Shown: positions 6,770 through 15,767, counted from the stretch's first letter. The stretch is 61,811 nt of DNA from Atopostipes sp963558565 (GCA_963558565.1 CAUWGX010000010.1:1-61811); one strand, 5' to 3'. The notes: generated by a model from the letters alone, not told the origin. Translations and numbers: made by a program.

Positions 6770-9235
6770 CTAAACAACTGCTGGTTTGAATCGTCTTAAA
6801 CGTAAAGCATTGAGCAAGACCGATACGGAGCTGAAACTCATGGCGACTGCCGCAAACATTGGACTCATCAATGGTCCGCCAAAAATATACAAGAGACCCA
6901 TCGCAACTGGAATACCTACAAGGTTGTAAGCAAAAGCCCAGAACAAGTTTTGTTTAATGTTTCGTAGCGTTGCATGACTTAAATCAATCGCAGTCAATAC
7001 AGCGGTTAAATCATTACGCATAAGGACAATATCAGCCGATTCAATCGCCACGTCTGTACCTGATCCAACTGCAATACCGATATCTGCTTGAGCTAATGCG
7101 GGTGCATCGTTAATACCGTCTCCAACCATCGCTACCTTCTTGCCTGCCTCTTGTAGTTTTTTGACTTCCTCTGCTTTATCTTCAGGTAATACTTCACTTA
7201 ATACACTGTCTATACCCACTTGCTTAGCAATCGCTTTGGCTGTACGTTTGTTATCTCCAGTAATCATGATTACTTCAACACCGCGTCTTCTAAGTTCTTT
7301 AACAGCCTTCATACTATTTTCCTTGAGTGTGTCAGCTACTGCGATAATTCCAGCTAGTTCTCCATCAACAGAGAGATACATCGGTGTTTTTCCTTCGTCT
7401 GCTAAACGGTCGGATTCTTTTTCCATGCTTGATAAATCAATCTTTTGCTCTAGCATCAGTTTACGGTTTCCAATGTACATATCTTTGCCCTCAATTTCAA
7501 CTCGAATCCCGTGTCCAGGAATCGCTTCAAAATGATCTGGTTTAGCTAATGTCATGTTCTCTTCTTTTGATTTCTGTACGATGGCTTCGCCTAATGGGTG
7601 TTCAGAACCTGTTTCACCGGAAGCTGCATAATATAAAAGATTTTCTTTAGTAATAAGAGGAGTTACCAAAATATCCGTCACGATAGGTTTACCTTCTGTC
7701 AGTGTCCCTGTTTTATCAAATACAATCGTGTCTAAATTATGAGTGGTTTCTAACGCCACACCACTTTTTATCAACACACCATGCTCTGCCCCTTTTCCGG
7801 TTCCAACCATAATACTTGTTGGAGTCGCCAAACCTAAGGCACATGGACAAGCAATGACAAGGGTTGTTATGATAACGGATAAAGCAAATATTCCAGATTG
7901 ACCTGCAATTAACCAAGCAATCCCTGCTAAAACGGCTAATGCTATAACAATCGGTACGAAATATCCGGTAATGATATCGGCCATTCGAGCAATGGGTGCT
8001 TTAGACCCTTGAGCATCTTCTACTAATTTTATGATTTGAGATAGAGTTGTATCACTTCCCACTCGAGTCGCGCGGTAATCAATGGAACCATTTTTATTGA
8101 TACTAGCCCCAATAACCTCGTCTCCACTTTCCTTTTCCACGGGGATACTTTCTCCTGTCAACATTGATTCATCGACTGAAGTGCGTCCCTCAACAACAAC
8201 ACCATCTACAGGCATACTTTCTCCCGGACGAACTCGAATAACATCTCCTAAAGCAACTTCGTCCACAGTAATCTCTTGTTCCACACCATTACGTATCACT
8301 CGAGCTGTTTTAGGAGCCAAGTTAACTAATTTTTCAATAGCTGAGGACATTTGCCCCTTTGAGCGTCCTTCTAAAAATAGCCCTAATGTATGGAGCGTCA
8401 AGATAACTCCAGTTACTTCATAATAAAGTAAATCGGAAAAGTTGCCATAACCCAGGCCTGTCCCGATTGTCGCAGCAAGGCTGTAAACAAATGCAGACGC
8501 CGTACCAAGCGCAATCAGGGAATCCATATTTGGGTGACCTTTAAATAAGGTTTTGAATCCCTTCTGGAAATATTCCCAGCTTACTACCATTATCGGCAAA
8601 GTCAGAATAAGTTGTAAAAGAGAAAAATTAAATGCATTTATCATTGGGTCAACGATATTTGGTAGAGGCATACCTACCATTGGACCCATGGATATAATTA
8701 ATAAAGGGATTGTAAATATAATGGATATCCCAAAACGATTTGAAAGTTGCTTCATTCTTTTTTCTTTTTTCTCACGCTTCTCTGCTCGTGAATGATTTTG
8801 AGTATCCGTAGTCTCTAATACGGCTGCATAACCACTATTGGATACAGCACCAGTCACATCAGATACTGAAATTGCTGACGGGTTATAAGAAACTTGCATT
8901 TTTTCTGTCGCTAAATTGACTGAAGCTTTATCTACACCCGACAACTTTCCGACAGTTTTTTCAATTGTCTGTGCACAGGATGCACAGGTCATCCCTTCAA
9001 TTGCAAAGGTTTGCGTCGTTCCTTCTTGGGCAATCATTTCATACCCTGAATTATCCACTGCTTTTTGTAGATTTTCTACCGAAAAAGTTGGTTCATCGTA
9101 CTCTATACTTAACTTCTCTGTTGCTAGGTTTACGGAAGCCTGTGTGACCCCACGAACCTTTTTTGCTGCTTTTTCTACTGTCTGTGCACAAGACGCACAG
9201 GTCATACCTTCTATGGCAAATGATTTATTCTCCAA
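6770..9235 (-). CDS. copA: Cu(I)-exporting P-type ATPase CopA (P1B-1 type)
   Basis: An 821-residue membrane ATPase. Two N-terminal HMA domains carry GMTCASC (Cys at residues 13/16 and 84/87). The membrane metal site is CPC (VIACPCALGLATP), with the actuator MLTGES, phosphorylation site DKTGTLTEGK, SEHPLGEA of the nucleotide-binding domain and GDGINDAPALA all intact. It pumps Cu(I) out of the cytoplasm. It lies 12 bases downstream of copY in the same operon. The length matches the family. Confidence 0.97.
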   Translation of the reverse strand: MENKSFAIEGMTCASCAQTVEKAAKKVRGVTQASVNLATEKLSIEYDEPTFSVENLQKAVDNSGYEMIAQEGTTQTFAIEGMTCASCAQTIEKTVGKLSGVDKASVNLATEKMQVSYNPSAISVSDVTGAVSNSGYAAVLETTDTQNHSRAEKREKKEKRMKQLSNRFGISIIFTIPLLIISMGPMVGMPLPNIVDPMINAFNFSLLQLILTLPIMVVSWEYFQKGFKTLFKGHPNMDSLIALGTASAFVYSLAATIGTGLGYGNFSDLLYYEVTGVILTLHTLGLFLEGRSKGQMSSAIEKLVNLAPKTARVIRNGVEQEITVDEVALGDVIRVRPGESMPVDGVVVEGRTSVDESMLTGESIPVEKESGDEVIGASINKNGSIDYRATRVGSDTTLSQIIKLVEDAQGSKAPIARMADIITGYFVPIVIALAVLAGIAWLIAGQSGIFALSVIITTLVIACPCALGLATPTSIMVGTGKGAEHGVLIKSGVALETTHNLDTIVFDKTGTLTEGKPIVTDILVTPLITKENLLYYAASGETGSEHPLGEAIVQKSKEENMTLAKPDHFEAIPGHGIRVEIEGKDMYIGNRKLMLEQKIDLSSMEKESDRLADEGKTPMYLSVDGELAGIIAVADTLKENSMKAVKELRRRGVEVIMITGDNKRTAKAIAKQVGIDSVLSEVLPEDKAEEVKKLQEAGKKVAMVGDGINDAPALAQADIGIAVGSGTDVAIESADIVLMRNDLTAVLTAIDLSHATLRNIKQNLFWAFAYNLVGIPVAMGLLYIFGGPLMSPMFAAVAMSFSSVSVLLNALRLRRFKPAVV

Positions 9236-9247
9236 TTTTTTCGCTCC

Positions 9248-9703
9248 TTATTCTCCATGATGATGTAAATGGCAATCGCATTGCCCTTCTGCACACTGAC
9301 AATCAACTTCTTCTACTGCGAAAGCTTTTTTCATCTCTAATATTTCTTCTAGCCGTTGGATATCATCGAAACTTAAAGTATGATCCTTAATGATACTCTC
9401 TATTACATTCCCGACATTCTTCCGACAAATACGATCGAAAATATCGTTTGTAAAACTTCTTACCGCTTCTTTCTCTTCGATATTTGCCGAATAAATATAT
9501 TTTCTACCTTCTTGCTCTGTATTCAGTGCGCCTTTTTCCACGAGTCGACCTAAGAGCGTTTTGGTTGTCGCTTGTTTCCAGTCCATTTTCTCTTCCAATG
9601 TAGAAATGACTTCTTTACTAGTCACTCGGATATTCGCCCAGACTACACGCATAACTTCCCATTCAGCATCTGTGATATGAGGGTTAACTACTATTGTACT
9701 AAT
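9248..9703 (-). CDS. copY: Copper-responsive repressor CopY, apparent ATT start
   Basis: A BlaI/MecI-type winged-helix repressor of the copper operon. The C-terminus holds the Cu/Zn site CQCAEGQCDC (CxCx4CxC) and then LHHHGE. The first ATG (9652) would cut away the conserved start of helix 1, but the frame stays open upstream and encodes the family-typical HITDAEWEVMRVVW. A perfect AAGGAGG (9712-9718) stands 8 bases before an ATT codon at 9703-9701, which gives 151 residues, the normal CopY length. So the protein probably starts at ATT, or at an ATG changed by mutation or sequencing error. Known CopY releases DNA when Cu(I) displaces zinc. Confidence 0.93.
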   Translation of the reverse strand: MSTIVVNPHITDAEWEVMRVVWANIRVTSKEVISTLEEKMDWKQATTKTLLGRLVEKGALNTEQEGRKYIYSANIEEKEAVRSFTNDIFDRICRKNVGNVIESIIKDHTLSFDDIQRLEEILEMKKAFAVEEVDCQCAEGQCDCHLHHHGE

Positions 9704-9711
9704 TCTCTTTC

Positions 9712-9782
9712 CCTCCTTATTGTTTACATGCGTAAACGTAAATGTTTGAGATAAGTTTACTATTGTAAACCATTCTTGTCAA
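9712..9782 (-). promoter_or_regulatory. copYAZB promoter with two cop boxes
   Basis: On the minus strand TTGACA (9777-9782) and TAAACT (9754-9759) are 17 bases apart. One GTTTAC-N4-GTAAAC box (9755-9770) covers the spacer and -10, and a second (9722-9737) lies just before the ribosome site. This is the classic two-box CopY control region. Confidence 0.85.
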
Positions 9783-9792
9783 GTCTTTTTTA

Positions 9793-9833
9793 AATAAATG
9801 TAACCAGCTTGTGATTAATAAATGTAACCAGCT
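9793..9833. repeat. 17-bp direct repeat, two copies
   Basis: AATAAATGTAACCAGCT occurs at 9793-9809 and again at 9817-9833, a 24-bp period, in the gene-free stretch between copY and the DUF305 gene. I see nothing else in 9834-10020. It could be a leftover of an insertion sequence end or a binding site. Confidence 0.6.
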
Positions 9834-10025
9834 ATTATTGCCTTTGTTTTCCTATCTTTACCCAATACTAATTATAAGGTTACCATTGATTTACTTTTAT
9901 TGATTTTAGAATTCCTTATTTTTAAAATTATATTTTCTAAATATGATGAACACTATTGAGCAATTTAATTGTTTATCGTATTTAGGAAATCAAGAATTGA
10001 GAAAAAGCGGAAAAATAGAAAAAAA

Positions 10026-10065
10026 CCTATACACACGGAAGTTATCATAGACTTCTTGTGTATAG
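10026..10065 (-). terminator. Terminator after the DUF305 gene
   Basis: CCTATACACACGGAAGT and ACTTCTTGTGTATAGG form a long stem with an 8-base loop. A-rich and T-rich runs flank both sides, so it can act in both directions; on the minus strand it ends the DUF305 transcript. Confidence 0.8.
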
Positions 10066-10097
10066 GGATCTTTTTACTTCTTAAATTGATTGAATGT

Positions 10098-10556
10098 TTA
10101 TTCTTCTCCGTTTTCTTCTATATCTTCAATTAATTGTTCCATCTCAGCAATTTCTTCTTCTTGTGCTTGTATAATTTCTTCGCTTAATTGCTGTACTCGT
10201 GAATCTGTGAGATTGGCATTTTCACTCGTCATAATAGCGGTAGAGTGGTGTGGAATCATGGCTCTCATCCAAGCAGTATCGTCTACGCCAACTTGGTTTT
10301 GAATAAGCCCAAACGATCCCAACACGAGTAAGACTGAAAGCCCCATTATAACGGCGTTTAATTTTTTATTATCATACATTTTCCACATAAACCCCATCAT
10401 AATGATAGCCATGACTGCGCCCATCAAAATAGCCATATAAACACGGGTTTGACTCAAGTAAATGTGCGCAAATTCATTGACATTCACAAACATTAGAAAG
10501 TACATCACAACAGTAGAAGTTAAAATCATTAATCCGAAACGTATATATTTCTTCAC
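10098..10556 (-). CDS. DUF305 membrane protein of the copper cassette
   Basis: A 152-residue protein starting at GTG with AAAGGAAG upstream. Three membrane helices fill residues ~5-95. The C-terminal DUF305 part has the hallmark WMRAMIPHHSTAIM near residue 109, where paired His and Met residues could bind metal, and ends in an acidic helix. DUF305 proteins often travel with copper-resistance genes, but their biochemical role is not settled. It lies downstream of a small gene and a cop-box promoter, so it is probably copper-induced. Confidence 0.85.
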   Translation of the reverse strand: MKKYIRFGLMILTSTVVMYFLMFVNVNEFAHIYLSQTRVYMAILMGAVMAIIMMGFMWKMYDNKKLNAVIMGLSVLLVLGSFGLIQNQVGVDDTAWMRAMIPHHSTAIMTSENANLTDSRVQQLSEEIIQAQEEEIAEMEQLIEDIEENGEE

Positions 10557-10635
10557 AGTTAAACTTCCTTTCTTAGTAATTTTTTATTATTAAAAATTTT
10601 TAAAATCGACAAGTATTTTAATGTACCAATCGTGA

Positions 10636-10758
10636 TTATTGAACTAATTCCTCTTCAACAAACCATTTATGATAAAGAGCGACCCCCTCCCATCTGTTGG
10701 CTGATAATCCACCATATAAATATTCGTTGTTACAGTTTAACTTCAATTGACTCAGCAA
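10636..10758 (-). CDS. Small 40-residue protein behind a cop-box promoter
   Basis: A short gene starting at TTG with GGAGGAG 6 bases upstream. The product contains CNNEYLYGGLSANRWEG and YHKWFVEEELVQ; I recognise no family. A sigma-70 promoter and a perfect TACAGATGTA cop box lie immediately upstream, and the DUF305 gene follows 80 bases downstream. The strong ribosome site and copper-type promoter suggest it is really made. It could also be the residue of a truncated gene. Confidence 0.6.
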   Translation of the reverse strand: MLSQLKLNCNNEYLYGGLSANRWEGVALYHKWFVEEELVQ

Positions 10759-10784
10759 TTTATCTCCTCCAATAATAAGTTTCG

Positions 10785-10843
10785 TCTACAGATGTAGATA
10801 TAGACTATGTTCTTAGTTTATGGTTGTCTATCTACATTGTCAA
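10785..10843 (-). promoter_or_regulatory. Second copper-regulated promoter
   Basis: On the minus strand TTGACA (10838-10843), 17 bases and TAAACT (10815-10820): the same -35, spacing and -10 as the copY promoter. TCTACAGATGTAGA (10785-10798) holds a perfect TACANNTGTA cop box downstream of the -10. Confidence 0.75.
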
Positions 10844-11076
10844 ACATTTCGATTTTTTATTAATTACAAGTAAAGACTTATGTCTGTTTACCAGTTTTTC
10901 AATAGTTGAGAAGCGGTTCTACAATAAAGAAGTAGACCGTCCTAGAAATTAAAAACAGAGTAATTATTCGTTAGATCACCTATAAATCCCTTATTAATAC
11001 CCACTAATTTTAATTGTTTTTAAAGTGCTTCTTTTACACTCTATGTTTGGTGAAGATTAATTTAACAGAGTAACTC
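10844..11076. other. Gene-free spacer between copper and defence modules
   Basis: No gene, repeat or clear terminator is visible in these ~230 bases. It separates the copper promoter from the end of the HerA gene. Confidence 0.6.
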
Positions 11077-12243
11077 TTAATAAAGAGGAGATTCGTTGTC
11101 ATGCTTCCTTTTTGATTCATCTATTATTAAGTTAATATTTTGCAGTAGATTACTGCTTGTTAATACTGCTTCCCCTGTACCTAATTTATTTATTCGGTTA
11201 TATGAATTGTTCTCCATATAATTTCTAATTGCACTTAACTGGTTTTGATGTGTCAATCTATGACTTAACAAAGTACCAACTTGACTTAATAGATTTTCTG
11301 GAACATCTAATGGGCTTTGTGTAGTAAGAAATAGGTACTGCCCTAACTTTCTACCTTCACGTGCCATTCCTTCTAATCCTGTTAGCACTTTCTCTCCCAA
11401 TATTTTTTTATTGGTATATCTATGTACTTCGTCAATAAATAATACGAATGGATTCTTTCTACTATTAGAAATACCATTAGTGAGTAAATAATTAACTATC
11501 AAATCAACTATAACCGCCCCGATTTCATCAAAACTTCCAATATCTGATATATCTATATATATATTTTTGTTTTTCTCAACTAGAAAATCATCTAATATAC
11601 CATATAGTTCTTCTGATTCATCTTTGTTATCTGGCTGAAAGAATTGTAGGAAATTAGTATTATTAAACAGATAGTTCACTTTATTAATTAAAAAAGTATT
11701 CGTCCCTAGTGTAAAATTATCAGCTTTATATTTACCTTTATCTTCCTTTACACTTTCTTCTCTTATTTGCTCTATAATGAATTCCAAATGAAAATTTTTG
11801 TCGTGACTATCTAACTGACTCAAGTCCTCAACAACACTAGAGACTTCTTTATCATTTTTCTTATAAATAGATTTTAGAGTCTTCTTATATTGAAGTCTTA
11901 ATGACGTTATAGCATTAGCTATAACACTCGGCTGGGTACCTTCATTAGTTTTAAACAAGACTGCCCATTGTGGTATCGAAATTTCACCTGGATTCATATA
12001 AGTATCAGTTCCTAATTTATATTTACTAAATTCTGAGTTATTAAAAGTTTCTTTGTATTCACCAGTTGGATCTATCATAAAAATCTTCTTATTTGCTGTA
12101 ACTAACTCTTCAAGTATCTTAAGTGCGGAAGTACTTTTCCCCGATCCTGTAGCGCCAATAATCATTAGATGTCTATTAAATAGTATATTTGAATCTATTT
12201 TAAATGGGATTGTTGGTAAGTTAGCGTATTGACCAAGAGTCAA
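11077..12243 (-). CDS. HerA-type ATPase domain (downstream half of split herA)
   Basis: A 388-residue HerA/FtsK-class ATPase core. Walker A is IGATGSGKSTS near residue 29, and a Walker B-like stretch is FVLFIDEVHRY near residue 263. HerA forms hexameric rings; in SIR2-HerA defence the ring holds the NADase and activates it on phage infection. The HAS-barrel that normally precedes the ATPase is encoded separately just upstream. This part could start at TTG 12243, but no good ribosome site is seen, and its frame continues upstream to the A7 run. One extra A there would fuse both halves into one ~550-residue HerA. Confidence 0.85.
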   Translation of the reverse strand: MTLGQYANLPTIPFKIDSNILFNRHLMIIGATGSGKSTSALKILEELVTANKKIFMIDPTGEYKETFNNSEFSKYKLGTDTYMNPGEISIPQWAVLFKTNEGTQPSVIANAITSLRLQYKKTLKSIYKKNDKEVSSVVEDLSQLDSHDKNFHLEFIIEQIREESVKEDKGKYKADNFTLGTNTFLINKVNYLFNNTNFLQFFQPDNKDESEELYGILDDFLVEKNKNIYIDISDIGSFDEIGAVIVDLIVNYLLTNGISNSRKNPFVLFIDEVHRYTNKKILGEKVLTGLEGMAREGRKLGQYLFLTTQSPLDVPENLLSQVGTLLSHRLTHQNQLSAIRNYMENNSYNRINKLGTGEAVLTSSNLLQNINLIIDESKRKHDNESPLY

Positions 12244-12251
12244 CTCATTAT

Positions 12252-12728
12252 CTATATTTTTTTCTTACTTTCAACATGAATTTCAATAGAATCCAAGTAT
12301 TTTCTAACTGCTTTTTCACTCGCAACATAAACTTTATCCCCTACTCCAACATTATTAAAACCCGGTGGTAGAAAAGTATTTTTATGGTTAGGTGAATATT
12401 CAAGAATATCTATATATTTAATTGGTAAAATGTCTTCATATGAACCAGCATCCAATGCTCTATGAACATTATCATTATTTCTAACCCCCGTTTCTTTTAC
12501 AGTCCCAATATACGTTCCGTTTATAGATTCTATAACCACATAATAATCTATCGTATTTGCAATAACTGGTTGTTGTGATAAGATTCTATGATTGAATAGC
12601 GTCATATTTTCTACTTGAACTCTAACATTATTTGATTCCACATATGAAATCAAACCTAAATAGAAATTTGATTTATCAATATTTTTTTCTCGATCGTTAT
12701 TATAATAAAGCGATGCTACTCTCATCAA
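12252..12728 (-). CDS. HerA N-terminal HAS-barrel domain (upstream half of split herA)
   Basis: A 158-residue beta-rich protein with the pattern of the HerA HAS barrel (FYLGLISYVESNNVRVQVEN, YIGTVKETGV). Its start overlaps the end of the SIR2 gene by four bases (ATGA), so they are translationally coupled. It ends IHVESKKKI-stop right after a run of seven A residues (12263-12257). Read with eight A residues the frame would continue into the ATPase half. It is either a natural split, a slippage site, a mutation or a sequencing error. Confidence 0.75.
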   Translation of the reverse strand: MMRVASLYYNNDREKNIDKSNFYLGLISYVESNNVRVQVENMTLFNHRILSQQPVIANTIDYYVVIESINGTYIGTVKETGVRNNDNVHRALDAGSYEDILPIKYIDILEYSPNHKNTFLPPGFNNVGVGDKVYVASEKAVRKYLDSIEIHVESKKKI

Positions 12729-13930
12729 ATTCCCTCCAAATAATAAACTAATTCATTAAAACTCGATTCAAGAAAAGCAACTGGATAATGCTTTTCTCTC
12801 AATTGTTCTAGCACATTCCAACCTTCTTCATTTTTATTGTTAATATTGTAATCTGTTACTAAAAGATGCAATCCATTATTGTTTTTAAAGGAATTTTCTA
12901 TAATACTTGCAATATGTAAATCTCCAAAACTAAATCCCGATGTAATCAATAAAGTATTATTTTGAGCAAGAAGCTCTTGAAAATTAGAAAATAAAGCGAA
13001 ATAAGGCGGTTTATAACTTTGAGCGTACTTTTTTGTATTTGGGAAAATCATTACAGGAATATCTTGAGCATCAGCATATGTTTTGTATACTTCATCGTTG
13101 CTTTCTATCCAATTAATTGAACCATGAATCTTTAAAAGATTTATCATATTTCTGTTATATTCTAATTCTTTTGTCGAAATATTTTTTACAGATTTTACTA
13201 GATTCCAATTATATAAATCAGAATTAAACTTAGGATATTGGCTAAAAGTAAAGCCATCTATTACCGTATAATCCAACTCAGCTGCTGCTTGCTCAAACAT
13301 TAAATCATAATTAGTGGTAACTACCGTTAGTCTATTAGGAGCATTAAGCGATTCATTTAATATTTTAATAATTGTAGAATGCTTAAAGATATTATTATCA
13401 TAAGAATAGCTAGTATGACCTACTATAGTTCTATAGATGAGATTTATCGTTTCAGTGTACTTCACTTTCTTTTCTCCATCTTTAATAAAATTCTCAAATT
13501 GTAAAACTTGACTCATAAATTCCTCTAAATTTGAATTTATATGTCCTAAATCATCTTTATCTATATCGAAATTTACTAACCCTGCTAACTCTTCTAAGTT
13601 GAGAACTGATTCACTATTACTTAACTCTTCTTCAATAGGTACCCATAATTCAATCATTGTTTTTCCAAACGGTTTTTCTTTAGCGCCACTTATAGATGTT
13701 CCAGCACCCGTTAACAAAATTATATTCTCAAAGTTATTGTAATTAATGTGCTTTTCTACATTGGATTTTATTTTATTTTTGAATTGCTCTTCAGTATATG
13801 AATCCCTTGTACCATCTTCATTAGTAAGAATTAACTCGGCATCATTTTCGAAATATTTCTTTCCGTTCTCGTTTTCCGTATAAGATAATTTAAGATTACT
13901 TGTCCTAAATGACACTGTTTCTATATCCAT
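12725..13930 (-). CDS. SIR2-family NADase of a SIR2-HerA defence system
   Basis: A 401-residue SIR2-like protein. The NAD-binding motif is LLTGAGTSISG, the catalytic-region TTNYD is near the middle, and KIHGSINW carries the conserved His. In bacteria such proteins degrade NAD+ when phage infect, stopping growth. It is directly coupled to the HerA genes, the known two-gene SIR2-HerA arrangement. I chose ATG 13930, with GAGGAG upstream; a GTG at 13942 would add four residues. Confidence 0.85.
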   Translation of the reverse strand: MDIETVSFRTSNLKLSYTENENGKKYFENDAELILTNEDGTRDSYTEEQFKNKIKSNVEKHINYNNFENIILLTGAGTSISGAKEKPFGKTMIELWVPIEEELSNSESVLNLEELAGLVNFDIDKDDLGHINSNLEEFMSQVLQFENFIKDGEKKVKYTETINLIYRTIVGHTSYSYDNNIFKHSTIIKILNESLNAPNRLTVVTTNYDLMFEQAAAELDYTVIDGFTFSQYPKFNSDLYNWNLVKSVKNISTKELEYNRNMINLLKIHGSINWIESNDEVYKTYADAQDIPVMIFPNTKKYAQSYKPPYFALFSNFQELLAQNNTLLITSGFSFGDLHIASIIENSFKNNNGLHLLVTDYNINNKNEEGWNVLEQLREKHYPVAFLESSFNELVYYLEGI

Positions 13931-13997
13931 TCTTGATGACACTCCTCTGTTTCTTTTCTAAACTAATCTATGTTTATTATTGACTAACCCATAGTAT

Positions 13998-14028
13998 AAA
14001 AGACAAGATCTAATAGACCTTGTCTTTT
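13998..14028. terminator. Bidirectional terminator upstream of sir2
   Basis: AAAAGACAAG and CTTGTCTTTT form a perfect 10-bp stem around an 11-base loop, with A/T runs built into both sides. It isolates the defence operon from the restriction remnant. Confidence 0.7.
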
Positions 14029-14048
14029 AACTAGGTATTAGTACAAAT

Positions 14049-14477
14049 TTATAATTCTTTAATCGAGGTAGCTTTCTTAAATGTAACACCTGTATCGACA
14101 GCTTTAAAGTGCTGTTCACCCGCATTAATTTTTAAGCTTTCTGTGACTCTCAATTGTGATGGGTCAATGCTACCTTTAGTTTCAATAACAAAGTATAGTC
14201 GTTGATTATTGTTTTCTTCTTTGACAATCGCCCAGTCAGGATTGTAGTTTCCTAGAGGTGTACGGATCTTGAATTCACTTGGTAACTTAATGTAGTACTT
14301 GATACTTTCATCTAGCTCTGCATCTTTTGCGAATTCTCGCTCGATGTTAGAATCAACTTTAACGTAATCATGCGTTGTTTTATTTTTTGTAGTGTCTACT
14401 TTAAAATCTTTATCCAAATAGGCTTCAAGAGTTTCATCAGTAAAAAGTGATTGTTCATAATATTTTATGATGAGCAT
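14049..14477 (-). pseudogene. C-terminal nuclease fragment of a type III restriction enzyme (Res)
   Basis: A 142-residue reading frame that matches the C-terminal endonuclease end of type III Res subunits: YNPDWAIV and, 17 to 18 residues on, YFVIETKG, which together form the PD...ExK active site. The helicase part (several hundred residues) and the Mod gene are absent, so this is a truncated remnant even though the nuclease motif is intact. It sits beside the SIR2-HerA operon in what looks like a decaying defence island. Confidence 0.8.
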
Positions 14478-14589
14478 TTAGAGTCGATTTCAGCTTATAA
14501 CCAAGATAATAGTACACTTCAAGGTCTCTTAATGCTTCTCTCAACAACCGCATTTAGGTCTTTATCTATGTACATACTTCGTAAATAAA

Positions 14590-14646
14590 AAACAAAACAC
14601 TCCTAGTACTGAACAAAAAATCCAGAGTTTAGGAGTGTATTGTTTT
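14590..14646. terminator. Terminator-like hairpin
   Basis: ACACTCCTA (14597-14605) pairs with TAGGAGTGT (14630-14638), with AAAACAA and TTGTTTT outside. It ends the degraded gene to its right on the minus strand. Confidence 0.55.
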
Positions 14647-14647
14647 A

Positions 14648-14930
14648 CTAAAATTCTATTTCAAAATAATATTCATTCAACAATCTTAACAATTCAGTGT
14701 CATCTCTTAAACAAGCTAACTCTTTGCCTTCTTTTATCCCATTAATCAATGTAGTCAAGAATAATTCACCCATAGGTGTGTTATCTTGTATTGTTTTAAA
14801 TGTCTGTATAGAGGCGATCTATTGATAGCCCACTTATTTTTCATTGCTGGAATCATAGACATCAATAATTCAATAAATCTTTTTAAATCTTGTTTAAATA
14901 CGCCAGTTCAAATTGGGTCACATAAGAGTT
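14648..14930 (-). pseudogene. Frameshifted gene remnant
   Basis: On the minus strand one frame reads DLKRFIELLMSMIPAMKNKW and then NRSPLYRHLK, and after a shift of frame near 14785 the text continues as DNTPMGELFLTTLINGIKEG and a last part ending in NEYYFEIEF-stop. Together they look like one broken coding region of about 80 codons. I do not recognise the family. Confidence 0.45.
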
Positions 14931-14960
14931 ATAATCCCATAAATCATATAATTTGAAGTT

Positions 14961-15767
14961 TTATTTCCTGTACATATCTAATATTCCTACAAGATCTTCA
15001 AAATCATCTTCCGTTATTTTCCTATATCTAGAAAATATAATGTTATTAATTTTAGAAACTAACTCATCTAGATCTTCTGATAGCATATCTAACTCTTTAA
15101 CATCATAATCAATGTATTTGAAATTTTCTAAAAACACTTCAATATATATAATATAAATCTCATCAAGGCTATATTGTCTAAGTATACTAATTAAATCTTT
15201 AAAATATAAATAAATAAGATCTAAAACCTCCTGATAAATCATAAAATGTGGAACTCTTAAATTTTGTTTTTCTAGAATTTTTACCATTTCTCTGTTAGTT
15301 AATTCACTGACGTCTTTTATCTGACTGTAACTAAAATTTATATCATTACCATCTAATGAATTGAACCTAAATCTTTTAATATTTTTGTTATGATTTTTAG
15401 AGTGCCTAATAAGATATCTTGCAATATCTTCATCTTCTAAATCTGGATCTGTTGCTATAATTATTTCGTCCGCCTCGTCAAGATGCTGCTTCATAATCTT
15501 ATATTGATCTGATTTATCTTGAATGATCATAAAATCAAGTAATCGTGTAGACATAGGTACCTTATTTAATTTGTTTATATTATATTCTTTACTATATTCA
15601 TCTGGTGTAATTAACCTAACGAGTTTTTTAAAACCATAAAGGATTATTGCATCGCTATACTGCTCATTATTTACAATATAATGATGGTTTTTACTCACTG
15701 ATTTTTTAAACGTTACTGCATATAATAGAGCATGTTTAGGATTTTCTATTAAAAATACTGTTTTCAT
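14961..15767 (-). CDS. TOPRIM-domain protein with a MobC-like C-terminal domain
   Basis: A 268-residue protein. The first ~155 residues look like the TOPRIM domain of a topoisomerase III: FLIENP at the start gives the catalytic Glu, and IIIATDPDLEDEDIARYLI gives the DxD pair. The rest of topoisomerase III, including the tyrosine domain, is missing. Residues ~165-268 (from KILEKQNLRVPHF to LVGILDMYRK) instead match the C-terminal ~100 residues of the MobC-like protein at 17124. It lies directly downstream of the relaxase, so a role in handling transferred DNA is likely but inferred. Confidence 0.7.
   Translation of the reverse strand: MKTVFLIENPKHALLYAVTFKKSVSKNHHYIVNNEQYSDAIILYGFKKLVRLITPDEYSKEYNINKLNKVPMSTRLLDFMIIQDKSDQYKIMKQHLDEADEIIIATDPDLEDEDIARYLIRHSKNHNKNIKRFRFNSLDGNDINFSYSQIKDVSELTNREMVKILEKQNLRVPHFMIYQEVLDLIYLYFKDLISILRQYSLDEIYIIYIEVFLENFKYIDYDVKELDMLSEDLDELVSKINNIIFSRYRKITEDDFEDLVGILDMYRK

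Noticed and set aside
6770..9235. Several long plus-strand frames opposite copA
   Set aside because: They show the reversed codon pattern of the ATPase and have no ribosome sites.
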